Positions 1-5,528 are shown, counted from the stretch's first letter. The stretch: 5,528 nt of DNA from Parcubacteria group bacterium CG10_big_fil_rev_8_21_14_0_10_35_15 (GCA_002772575.1 PFDL01000005.1:1376-6903); one strand, 5' to 3'. Made by a program: numbers and translations. Notes: a model not told the origin generated them from the sequence alone.

Positions 1-1
1 T

Positions 2-445
2 ACCTTCTTTTCCAGCGAAGCAGATTCTGCTTTTGAGTGTAAACTGGATGAAGAAAGTTGGCAGGCCTGTTTTTCTCCCCAACAATATTCTAATCTTTTA
101 GACGGATTCCGCGTTTTCCAGGTTAGAGCAAAAGATATCAGCCAAAATATTGATCTTACTCCGGCTCAATATCAATGGCAAATTGATACTATTCCTCCCC
201 AAACCGAAATTTTAACTCATCCTTCTCTTTTAACAAACCAAAAACAAGCCAATTTTATTTTTTTTTCTGACGAAGAAAATTCTACTTTTGAGTGTAAAAT
301 TAATGGAAGTGAATGGGAGAACTGTCAATCCCCTAAAACCTTTATTGATTTACCCGACGGTCAATATAATTTTTCAGTCAGAGCTAAAGACCCGGCTTTA
401 AACATTGATTCCTCGCCAGCCCAATATGCCTGGACTATTGATACG
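2..445 (+). repeat. Two tandem ~85-residue Ig-like protein repeats
   Basis: Residues 11-66 and 96-148 of the visible protein align with a period of 85 residues (255 bp). Both copies carry FEC-K-(L/I), a Trp seven or eight residues after the first Cys, a second Cys exactly ten residues after the first (C13/C23 and C98/C108), then SP, DG, VRAKD, PAQY-x-W and IDT. The Cys pairs could form a disulfide in each domain, which would suit an exported protein. The first copy is cut by the window edge, so more repeats probably lie upstream. Confidence 0.8.
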
Positions 446-3400
446 GTCATTATTAATCCCTCTCTATCTTTAACCGACTTAGACAGCAATTCTTTGTTTT
501 ACACCAATGAAAGAAGGGTCAAAACGACTATTTCTCATGACGAAGAAGCGGTCAAATGGCTTTTATCGGAAAGCGAAACAGCGGCAGAAAACCCGGATTC
601 TTTATGGCAAAGCGAAAGACCTTCGGAGTTTATTTTATCCGAGGAAGATGATCCAAAAACGGTTTATCTCTGGACTAAAGACGAAAGTGAAAATATCAGT
701 CTAGGAATCTCTGCCCAAATTATTTTAGATACCACCCCTCCCCTTATTCAATTTAATCCTTTAGCCCAAACCCAAGTCTTAACCGGTTTTAATATCTCTT
801 GGTCGGGCAGCGATGCCGTTTCCGGCATTTTGGAATATCATCTAAAATTCAAAGAGGAATCAGAAATAGAACCGGAAAGCTGGCAAACTATTTCTGAGCA
901 GAATTATCAATTTTCTGGTCAAAACGGCCATACTTATTATTTCAAAATTAGAGCTGAAGATAGCGCCGGTAATTTAAGCGAATGGTCATCAGAAATTTCA
1001 ACCAAAATTGAACAGCCTATTTTAGAGATTTCTCCGACAAGTTTAGAATTTGAAGCGATTGAATTTGGCGAAAATCCAGCTGACCAAACTTTAACAATTG
1101 AAAACATAGGTTTCGGAAATTTAAATTGGGAAACTATTTTGCCCGAAGTTGAATGGTTAAATGTAAATTTAATTTCTGGCCAGGCGCCTTTTAGCGTTTC
1201 GGTTTCAGCAAATATTTCTGTTTTGGAAGCCGGTGCGTTTCCGGCAACAATCGAGGTTTCTTCAAATGGCGGTTCAGAAGAAATTGAAGTGGTTTTGAAT
1301 TTACAGGAAGATACTGTTCCTCCAGCGCCTCCCCAAATTTTGTCTCCCCAAAACAATCAAATTTTCAATGTTGCTGATATAACTTTGACAGGCGTAACCG
1401 AGCCCAACGCTCTAATTTTAATTTCTTCATCGGAGACCAGAGCAGATGAAGAGGGGAGCTGGGAGCTGGAAATTGAGCTTCAGGAGGGTCAAAACGAAAT
1501 TGAAATTAAGGCTGAAGATGAAGCCGGTAATGAAAGCCAACCCGTCATTCTTAATCTTCTTTTAGACACCCAGCCTCCGATTATTGCCATGGACGATCTT
1601 CCCGAACACGAACCTTCTCTTTCTTTTATTGTCTCTTGGTCGGGTGAAGATATTTTAAGCGGGATAGACGGTTTTCAACTTAGATATTCTGAAGATGAAG
1701 AAGATTGGACTTATTGGCCATCGGAAAATGAATATACAATAACTACTCAATATAATTTTACAGGCGAAGACGGTAAAACCTATTATTTTCAAGTCAAGGC
1801 AAGAGACAAAGCCGGAAATGAAAGCGACGAGTGGGCAGAAACTTTTACTAAGATTAGCCTGCCTTTCCCTCAACTTTCAGTGGTAATTAATGAAATTGCC
1901 TGGATGGGAACGAAGGCAAATTCAGCTGACGAATGGATTGAGTTATACAATAATTCCGGTGAAGATATTGATTTTGAGGGCTGGACGTTAAAGGCAACTG
2001 ATGGGACACCGGAAATCGAACTTGCGGATGTTATTCAAACTCATGGCTTTTTTCTTCTGGAAAGAACCGACGATGACACGGTTCCAAATATTATAGCGGA
2101 TTTAATTTATACTGGCGTCCTAGAGAATAATCCAAATTGTGAGATTTTATTTCTTTATGATCCATACGATAATTTAATTGACCAGACTGTCTGCATGGAA
2201 GATAATAATTGGCCGGCAGGAAAAGCCGGTCCCGATTATATTTCTATGGAAAGAATAGATTCAGCTGTTTCAGGAACAAACCTTGCTAATTGGGCAGGTA
2301 ATAATTTAATCACTAGAAACGGGTTAGATGCCGGAGATCCGGCAAACAATATCAATGGTACGCCAAAAGCCAAAAATTCAGTTTCAACTTCGCCAACAAC
2401 GATTTTTAGCTTACCTTTTAATGAGTTTCCGGAAGTTACTTTAACTTATCTTGGCGGCCCATATATTATTAATTTTCCGATTTCCGTGCCCTTAGGGAAT
2501 ATTTTAAATATTCAACCAGGGGTGGCTTTAAAATTTGTTGCCTTAAACGGTTCTAGCTTGGAAGTGAAAGGCGTTTTGAAAGCAATAGGTGAAGAGGGAA
2601 AAGAAATTGTTTTTACTTCAACTGACGATAATTATTGGCTAGGAATTCTTTTTGAGGGCGATACACTAGAAAGCGAAATTAGTTCTCAATTAGAATATGT
2701 TAAAATAGATAAAGCTAGAAGTTTTGAATTCGGCATTCATTCAGCGATTAAAGTAAATAAAAAAGCTATTTCATTTAAAAATTCAAGCTTGGCATATGGT
2801 TTTAACTTTCGCGGACTTTATCTAGTTAATTCTTTATCAACGATTGAAAATGTCGTTTTCACTAATTTTGATGGTCCCTTTCATTCTTCAACCGCAGAAT
2901 ATCCTTCAGCTGTTTATATTCAAGAGGGAAGCCCAATTATTAAAAATTCAATTTTCAAAAAAAATATTTATGGGATCAGAATTGAGTGGGGAGCTAGTCC
3001 TATTATTGAAGGAAATTATTTTGAAGAAAATGAAAAACCAATTTATGCCTTCAGTTCTTCTCCTTTTTTAACAGGAAACCAATTTCTTAACAATAATATC
3101 AATGGCATTTTAATGAGCGGGAGTCTTTTTCAAAATACAACTTGGAAAACCGGGATAACTTATATTATTAGCGATCAATTTGTGGTGGCAAGTCCTGCGA
3201 TTTTAACCATAGAGCCAGGAACGATTATTAAGTTTAAATCCACTAACGATCCCTGGGCTGGCAAATTTATTATTAATGGTCAGGTTTTAGCTCAAGGCAC
3301 TGACAGCCAACCAATTGTTTTCACTTCGCAAAGCGATAATCTTGGCGATAGCGCCATAAGTTACAAGCAGGATACTTTAGGCGTTCAGGGACCGGCTTAT

Positions 3401-3859
3401 TCCGGTGAATGGAATTATATTGAAATTAATACCGCCTTAAATCCTGATTCGGTTTTTGATAACATTATTGTCAAATATGGTGGAGTCGCTTTTGATGCAA
3501 TGCCTAATGAAAAAGGCGCGTTCAGAGTGCTTAGCTCAAATCCAATAGTTAAGAATTCTGTTTTTGACAATAATAGAGTTGCCGGTATTTATCTTAACAA
3601 AAAAAATATTAGCGATCCTGACGTTGGCGGAGTTTTCGAAAATCTTATTATAAGAAATAATAAAGCAATTTATAACTGGAACCATCTTGATTCCGTAGGT
3701 CTTTGGATCGGACAAGCAACCTTGCCAAGCTTTAATAATTTGGAAATTAAAAATAATGGTTATGGCATTTATTGGCCAAACGGGAATTGCGATAATCTAA
3801 CCGGAAACTGTTCAGGGAACGCGGTTCATGATACATATTGCAGTTGCTGTCCTTTTTAG
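2..3859 (+). CDS. Giant multidomain secreted/surface protein (Ig-like, FN3-like, BACON, lamin-tail, beta-helix), 5'-truncated by window edge
   Basis: The frame is open from base 2 to the TAG at 3857-3859, giving 1285 visible residues; the start and any signal peptide lie upstream. The TTG at 494 is internal, because recognisable domains precede it. Approximate order: Ig-like repeats 1-66 and 67-148 (FEC-x-L/I...W..C.SP, then DG...VRAKD); a divergent Ig-like domain 149-247; FN3-like 248-339 (SWSG, YYFKIRAEDSAGN); BACON-like 340-441 (ISPTSLEF, QTLTIENIG, WLNV); Ig-like 442-526 (GVTEPNA, EAGNES); a second FN3-like 527-621; lamin-tail domain about 625-794 (INEIAWMGT, DEWIELYN, GTPKAKNSV); right-handed beta-helix about 795-1285, with two caps (LNIQPGVALKF, LTIEPGTIIKF). 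Such domains belong to extracellular adhesive or carbohydrate-binding proteins, so a surface role is inferred; substrate and partner are unknown. No LPXTG motif or C-terminal membrane segment is visible. The tail is unusually Cys-rich (five Cys near the end). Confidence 0.9.
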   Translation, partial: TFFSSEADSAFECKLDEESWQACFSPQQYSNLLDGFRVFQVRAKDISQNIDLTPAQYQWQIDTIPPQTEILTHPSLLTNQKQANFIFFSDEENSTFECKINGSEWENCQSPKTFIDLPDGQYNFSVRAKDPALNIDSSPAQYAWTIDTVIINPSLSLTDLDSNSLFYTNERRVKTTISHDEEAVKWLLSESETAAENPDSLWQSERPSEFILSEEDDPKTVYLWTKDESENISLGISAQIILDTTPPLIQFNPLAQTQVLTGFNISWSGSDAVSGILEYHLKFKEESEIEPESWQTISEQNYQFSGQNGHTYYFKIRAEDSAGNLSEWSSEISTKIEQPILEISPTSLEFEAIEFGENPADQTLTIENIGFGNLNWETILPEVEWLNVNLISGQAPFSVSVSANISVLEAGAFPATIEVSSNGGSEEIEVVLNLQEDTVPPAPPQILSPQNNQIFNVADITLTGVTEPNALILISSSETRADEEGSWELEIELQEGQNEIEIKAEDEAGNESQPVILNLLLDTQPPIIAMDDLPEHEPSLSFIVSWSGEDILSGIDGFQLRYSEDEEDWTYWPSENEYTITTQYNFTGEDGKTYYFQVKARDKAGNESDEWAETFTKISLPFPQLSVVINEIAWMGTKANSADEWIELYNNSGEDIDFEGWTLKATDGTPEIELADVIQTHGFFLLERTDDDTVPNIIADLIYTGVLENNPNCEILFLYDPYDNLIDQTVCMEDNNWPAGKAGPDYISMERIDSAVSGTNLANWAGNNLITRNGLDAGDPANNINGTPKAKNSVSTSPTTIFSLPFNEFPEVTLTYLGGPYIINFPISVPLGNILNIQPGVALKFVALNGSSLEVKGVLKAIGEEGKEIVFTSTDDNYWLGILFEGDTLESEISSQLEYVKIDKARSFEFGIHSAIKVNKKAISFKNSSLAYGFNFRGLYLVNSLSTIENVVFTNFDGPFHSSTAEYPSAVYIQEGSPIIKNSIFKKNIYGIRIEWGASPIIEGNYFEENEKPIYAFSSSPFLTGNQFLNNNINGILMSGSLFQNTTWKTGITYIISDQFVVASPAILTIEPGTIIKFKSTNDPWAGKFIINGQVLAQGTDSQPIVFTSQSDNLGDSAISYKQDTLGVQGPAYSGEWNYIEINTALNPDSVFDNIIVKYGGVAFDAMPNEKGAFRVLSSNPIVKNSVFDNNRVAGIYLNKKNISDPDVGGVFENLIIRNNKAIYNWNHLDSVGLWIGQATLPSFNNLEIKNNGYGIYWPNGNCDNLTGNCSGNAVHDTYCSCCPF

Positions 3860-3886
3860 ACAGGCGTTTAATTATTTAGAAATTTT

Positions 3887-3911
3887 ACAGAGCTTGGATC
3901 TCTGTTTTTTT
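3887..3911 (+). terminator. Intrinsic terminator after the giant surface-protein gene
   Basis: A perfect 6-bp stem, ACAGAG (3887-3892) with CTCTGT (3900-3905), has a 7-nt loop and is followed directly by a run of T to 3911. It lies 28 bases after the TAG of the large gene. This is the layout of a Rho-independent terminator and separates that gene from the downstream regulator gene. The stem is short and only moderately GC-rich, so termination may be partial. Confidence 0.75.
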
Positions 3912-3912
3912 G

Positions 3913-3939
3913 TTGCTTATTTTTTAATTTTAGGATAAT
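3913..3939 (+). promoter_or_regulatory. Weak candidate promoter for the winged-helix gene
   Basis: GATAAT at 3934-3939 matches the -10 consensus at five of six bases. A poor -35-like TTGCTT sits at 3913-3918 with a short 15-bp spacer. The position, right after the terminator and about 45 bp before the TTG start, is sensible. The region is very AT-rich, so chance matches are likely. Confidence 0.3.
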
Positions 3940-3983
3940 ATATTTCCATATTACGGCACCATAATTCTTTTTAATTTTGAGAC

Positions 3984-4598
3984 TTGGAAAAAGAAACTTT
4001 AATTCAGCTGACTTCTGATCTATATAAGCTGACTTTGCTTTTTCCAAAAAAAGAACCTTTGCGTTGTAAAATTAGGGAATTGGCAGATGATATTCTAGCA
4101 AACTATATATCAAAACTTCGTTTTGATATATCGTGCGAAACGCCCGTTATAAATCTGAATTCTAAAGATAATCAGGACTTAGTTCTTGACTTAGAAACCA
4201 TAGATGGATTTCTTACCATAGCCAGAGAGCAGAATTGGGTGAGCTTTTCAGAGGTCTTGAAAGTAAGCGAAAAATATGTTAGTTTAAGAAAAGAATTGGA
4301 AGATATTGATGATAGTCGTCAACGAGTGATGACTTTGGAAACAGTAACAGCTGAAACTGGTATAGATTTTGATGATTTGTCTAAAAGTGATCAAAGACGG
4401 GATATGATTCTGAAGATTTTAAAAGAAAAAGACAAGGCCCAAGTTTGGGAGTTTAAAAAAGTTTTTCCTAAATTGACAAAAAGAACCCTAAGGCGTGATT
4501 TTGAGAAATTACTTGGCCAGGGATTGGTTGAAAGAGTCGGGGAAAGGAATCAAACATTTTACAAATTAAAATCGGTTTCAAAAACAGTTCTTATTTAG
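3984..4598 (+). CDS. Winged helix-turn-helix (DeoR/Fic-C-terminus-like) putative transcriptional regulator
   Basis: This is a 204-residue protein of unknown specific function. Residues about 135-196 look like a winged helix-turn-helix: a first helix (RRDMILKILKEK), a putative recognition helix (TKRTLRRDFEKLLGQG, 165-180) and a wing (LVERVGERNQTFYKL, 181-195). This resembles the DNA-binding segment of DeoR regulators and of some Fic-protein C-termini, so DNA binding is likely but targets are unknown. Residues 1-40 (LYKLTLLFPKKEPLRCKIRELADDIL) and about 66-110 look helical, joined by a variable linker that contains the palindrome-encoded segment 41-50. No membrane segment is seen. The start is TTG at 3984: an in-frame TGA lies at 3978, and the first internal ATG (codon 116) would lose the N-terminal half. 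No good ribosome binding site is visible. The ECF sigma gene downstream points the same way, so a regulatory pairing is possible but unproven. Confidence 0.8.
   Translation: MEKETLIQLTSDLYKLTLLFPKKEPLRCKIRELADDILANYISKLRFDISCETPVINLNSKDNQDLVLDLETIDGFLTIAREQNWVSFSEVLKVSEKYVSLRKELEDIDDSRQRVMTLETVTAETGIDFDDLSKSDQRRDMILKILKEKDKAQVWEFKKVFPKLTKRTLRRDFEKLLGQGLVERVGERNQTFYKLKSVSKTVLI
4105..4131. repeat. Perfect 12-bp-arm palindrome inside the winged-helix gene
   Basis: ATATATCAAAAC (4105-4116) is the exact reverse complement of GTTTTGATATAT (4120-4131), separated by a TTC loop. It keeps the reading frame and encodes residues 41-50 (YISKLRFDIS), just after the conserved-looking N-terminal helix and before a linker. 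No T-run follows, so it is not a terminator. It could be a small palindromic element inserted in frame or a local regulatory hairpin. Confidence 0.75.
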
Positions 4599-4600
4599 TT

Positions 4601-4692
4601 AGGACATTGGCTAGGACAGAATATTCACAGTTTGTCCCTAGTTTGTCCCACTTGTTTGTTCTTAATCAAGACTAAATTAACCTATTTGTCCC
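4601..4692. promoter_or_regulatory. Cluster of TTTGTCCC / AGGACA motifs, possible operator array
   Basis: TTTGTCCC occurs at 4631-4638, 4642-4649 and 4685-4692, with a degenerate copy (TTTGTTCT) at 4655-4662. The opposite orientation, AGGACA, occurs at 4601-4606 and 4613-4618. Neighbouring copies are 11-13 bp apart, near one helical turn. CTAGGACA (4611-4618) can also pair with TGTCCCTAG (4633-4641) with one bulged base, but no T-run follows. The cluster starts right after the stop codon of the winged-helix gene. A binding array for that protein is an inference; no known operator was recognised. Confidence 0.45.
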
Positions 4693-4696
4693 CATG

Positions 4697-4841
4697 CCCG
4701 GTAGTGAAAACTCGACACAGCTTTACTATAACGACTAAACTTATCTGGCAATAGCAAGTTTTAATTAAAAAGTTAAAAGAGAATCATCAATTTGGCAGAG
4801 GGCGTAAAGCCCGATTGCCCAGTTGAGTTTCTACTACCGGG
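4697..4841. mobile_element. Element A: MITE/REP-like non-coding element with 20-bp terminal inverted repeats
   Basis: The left end CCCGGTAGTGAAAACTCGAC (4697-4716) and the reverse complement of the right end (4822-4841) match at 17 of 20 bases. The interior is non-coding and self-complementary: CTGGCAAT (4745-4752) can pair with ATTGCCCAG (4814-4822) with one bulge, and GGGC/GCCC forms a small hairpin near 4799-4812. ATG flanks it at 4694-4696 and, after a T, at 4843-4845, possibly a 3-bp target duplication. The GTAG in the left end and CTAC in the right recall REP/BIME elements mobilised in trans by Y1-type (RAYT) transposases. No transposase is encoded here. Confidence 0.65.
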
Positions 4842-4865
4842 TATGCCCGGTAGTGAAAACTCGAC
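4822..4865. repeat. Long hairpin across the junction of elements A and B
   Basis: The right end of A (4822-4841) and the left end of B (4846-4865) are 20-nt inverted repeats around the 4-nt centre TATG. The inner nine pairs, ACTACCGGG (4833-4841) with CCCGGTAGT (4846-4854), are perfect. This would be the strongest short-range stem-loop in the intergenic region, as cruciform DNA or in RNA. Confidence 0.7.
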
Positions 4866-4919
4866 ACAGCTTTACTAAAAAAATAGATTAGCTATCGGAA
4901 TAATAAAAGAGATTTAATA

Positions 4920-4925
4920 TATAAT
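4920..4925 (+). promoter_or_regulatory. Perfect TATAAT inside element B, possible -10 box for the sigma gene
   Basis: TATAAT at 4920-4925 matches the -10 consensus exactly, but the bases 16-19 bp upstream (around CGGAATA, 4896-4902) are not a good -35. If used, transcription would begin near 4932 and give a leader of about 135 nt holding the whole of element C. The surroundings are very AT-rich, so a chance match is plausible. Confidence 0.3.
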
Positions 4926-4951
4926 CTAAAATAAATTTAAACGATTGGTAG

Positions 4952-5037
4952 TAGGCGAAGCCGGGTAGTGAAAATTCGATATGTCGCTTTGCGACAATTG
5001 AAGATTAATCGAATTTCTACTATCCCGGCGAAGCCTA
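4952..5037. mobile_element. Element C: 86-bp BIME-like inverted-repeat element nested in B
   Basis: The left arm (4952-4980) and right arm (5008-5037) are inverted repeats of the same family: CCGGGTAGTGAAAATTCGAT on the left and ATCGAATTTCTACTATCCCGG on the right (given here only to the shared core, with one extra base on the right). Each arm also carries GGCGAAGCC in the same orientation (4954-4962 and 5027-5035), itself a small hairpin. A perfect inner hairpin, TGTCGC-TTT-GCGACA (4982-4996), sits between the arms. Pairing can extend outward to GGTA (4947-4950) with TACC (5040-5043). The whole could fold as one long branched stem. Confidence 0.6.
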
Positions 5038-5066
5038 ATTACCTAGTCGAATTTCTACTACCGGGT

Positions 5067-5528
5067 ATGGACAACGCTCAAAAACAATTCAGTAAAATCT
5101 ATGACCAGTATATTTCTAGAATATATAGATTTGTTTTTTTAAGAGTAAATTCAGTGGACATAGCCCAAGATTTAACTTCAGAAACTTTTACCAGGGCTTG
5201 GTCCTCCTTCGCTAAAGCTTCTGAAGAAAAAGACAGGGTTAAGAATTGGGTAGGCTTTTTATATCAAATAGCTAGAAACTTGGTTACTGACTTTTATAGG
5301 GAAAAGGGAAAGGTTCAAATTATTTCAGCTAGTTATTCGCCATTTTTGACCGACCCCAGTATTGGTTTAGAGGAAAAAGCATTTTTAAGTTCAGAAGCGG
5401 ATCAGATAAAAGCAGTTTTGTCTAAACTAGGTGAAGAACAGCAAGAAGTCATTATCTGGCGTTATCTGGAAGGGCTTTCAAATAAAGAGATTGCTAAAAT
5501 TCTGGATAAACCAGAAGGAACTGTCAGG
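5067..5528 (+). CDS. ECF-type sigma-70 family RNA polymerase sigma factor, 3' end beyond the window
   Basis: ATG at 5067 opens 154 codons that run off the window with no stop. Region 2 spans about residues 8-80: FSKIYDQYISRIYRFVF, then IAQDLTSETFTRAW (core-binding helix, resembling the usual DLxQETFxRAW) and FLYQIARNLVTDFYREK (-10 recognition side). A linker follows, then region 4 from about 112, with LGEEQQEVIIWRYLEGLS and the helix-turn-helix NKEIAKILDKPEGTVR at the edge. There are no regions 1 or 3, as in group 4 (ECF) sigma factors. Only the end of region 4 seems missing. The product would direct RNA polymerase to a specific promoter set, unknown here; no anti-sigma gene is visible. The ATG lies one base after the end of element B and has no Shine-Dalgarno sequence. 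The frame is open upstream to 4941, with possible GTG (4968) or TTG starts inside the element, but ATG fits the family's N-terminus best. Confidence 0.92.
   Translation, partial: MDNAQKQFSKIYDQYISRIYRFVFLRVNSVDIAQDLTSETFTRAWSSFAKASEEKDRVKNWVGFLYQIARNLVTDFYREKGKVQIISASYSPFLTDPSIGLEEKAFLSSEADQIKAVLSKLGEEQQEVIIWRYLEGLSNKEIAKILDKPEGTVR

Larger units (their letters stand above)
4846..5065. mobile_element. Element B: second copy of the same family, adjoining A and interrupted by element C
   Basis: The left 35 bases of this copy with its flank (4843-4877) are identical to 4694-4728 of element A, after which the interiors diverge. The right end GTCGAATTTCTACTACCGGG (5046-5065) is the reverse complement of the left end at 17 of 20 positions. 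The flanks are again ATG (4843-4845) and T-ATG (5067-5069); the second ATG is the start codon of the sigma gene. The interior holds an AT-rich stretch with a TATAAT and the nested element C. No open reading frame of its own was recognised. Confidence 0.6.

Noticed and set aside
18..32. Palindrome AAGCAGA-T-TCTGCTT in the Ig-like repeat
   Set aside because: Seven-base arms in coding DNA of this length can arise by chance, and the second Ig-like repeat does not preserve it.
494..496. TTG as the start of the large protein
   Set aside because: The same frame is open to base 2 and encodes two clear Ig-like repeats before this point, so the true start lies outside the window.
507..704. 65-codon plus-strand frame, and a similar 75-codon frame at 2844-3071
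   Set aside because: Both overlap the large gene in another frame and have low-complexity, Lys- or hydrophobic-rich translations without domain features.
937..1356. 139-codon minus-strand reading frame opposite the FN3/BACON region
   Set aside because: It lies entirely opposite a well-supported domain-coding frame and its translation shows no recognisable motif.
1655..1873. 72-codon minus-strand reading frame
   Set aside because: It is a shadow of the second FN3-like domain, with no supporting motif or start signal.
2..3859. Recoded TGA (Gly) as in Gracilibacteria/SR1
   Set aside because: There is no in-frame TGA within the genes. Gly uses GGN and Trp uses TGG, so the standard bacterial code suffices.
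4611..4641. Terminator after the winged-helix gene
   Set aside because: CTAGGACA and TGTCCCTAG can pair with a bulge and a 14-base loop, but no T-run follows. The bases are better explained as part of the repeated motif cluster.
4694..4877. CRISPR array, from the two identical 35-base copies
   Set aside because: There are only two exact copies, 149 bp apart, and each belongs to a longer element with a matching inverted right end. No spacer-repeat periodicity is present.

Overview
The window is AT-rich, uses TAG stops and reads in the standard bacterial code: every Trp is TGG and no TGA lies inside a gene. It most resembles a Candidate Phyla Radiation (Patescibacteria/Parcubacteria-type) genome. 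This placement is inferred from three things. One is a giant secreted protein combining Ig-like domains, a lamin-tail domain and a beta-helix. Another is a short ECF sigma factor of the kind common in that group. The third is weak Shine-Dalgarno signals. No taxonomic marker gene is present.

Layout. Positions 2-3859 hold the C-terminal 1285 residues of a very large surface or secreted protein whose N-terminus lies upstream. An intrinsic terminator follows at 3887-3911. A 124-bp intergenic stretch with a weak candidate promoter leads to a TTG-started gene (3984-4598) encoding a 204-residue protein with a C-terminal winged helix-turn-helix. That gene carries a perfect 12-bp-arm palindrome inside its reading frame. 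Positions 4599-5066 are non-coding: first a cluster of TTTGTCCC/AGGACA motifs, then a cluster of three related inverted-repeat elements (A, then B with C nested inside it). The right end of B stops one base before the ATG of an ECF sigma-70 factor gene (5067 to the window end, incomplete).

How the parts may work together. The large protein is a separate transcription unit closed by its terminator. The winged-helix gene and the sigma gene point the same way and were probably adjacent, about 95 bp apart, before the elements arrived. Removing the elements with one copy of the flanking ATG joins TTTGTCCCC to ATGGACAACG and restores an inverted repeat, TTGTCC-ccat-GGACAA, over the sigma start codon. 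The most interesting reading is that mobile palindromic elements inserted exactly at the start codon of a sigma factor, split a possible operator and replaced its leader. That is an inference from one sequence and needs comparison with relatives that lack the insertion.
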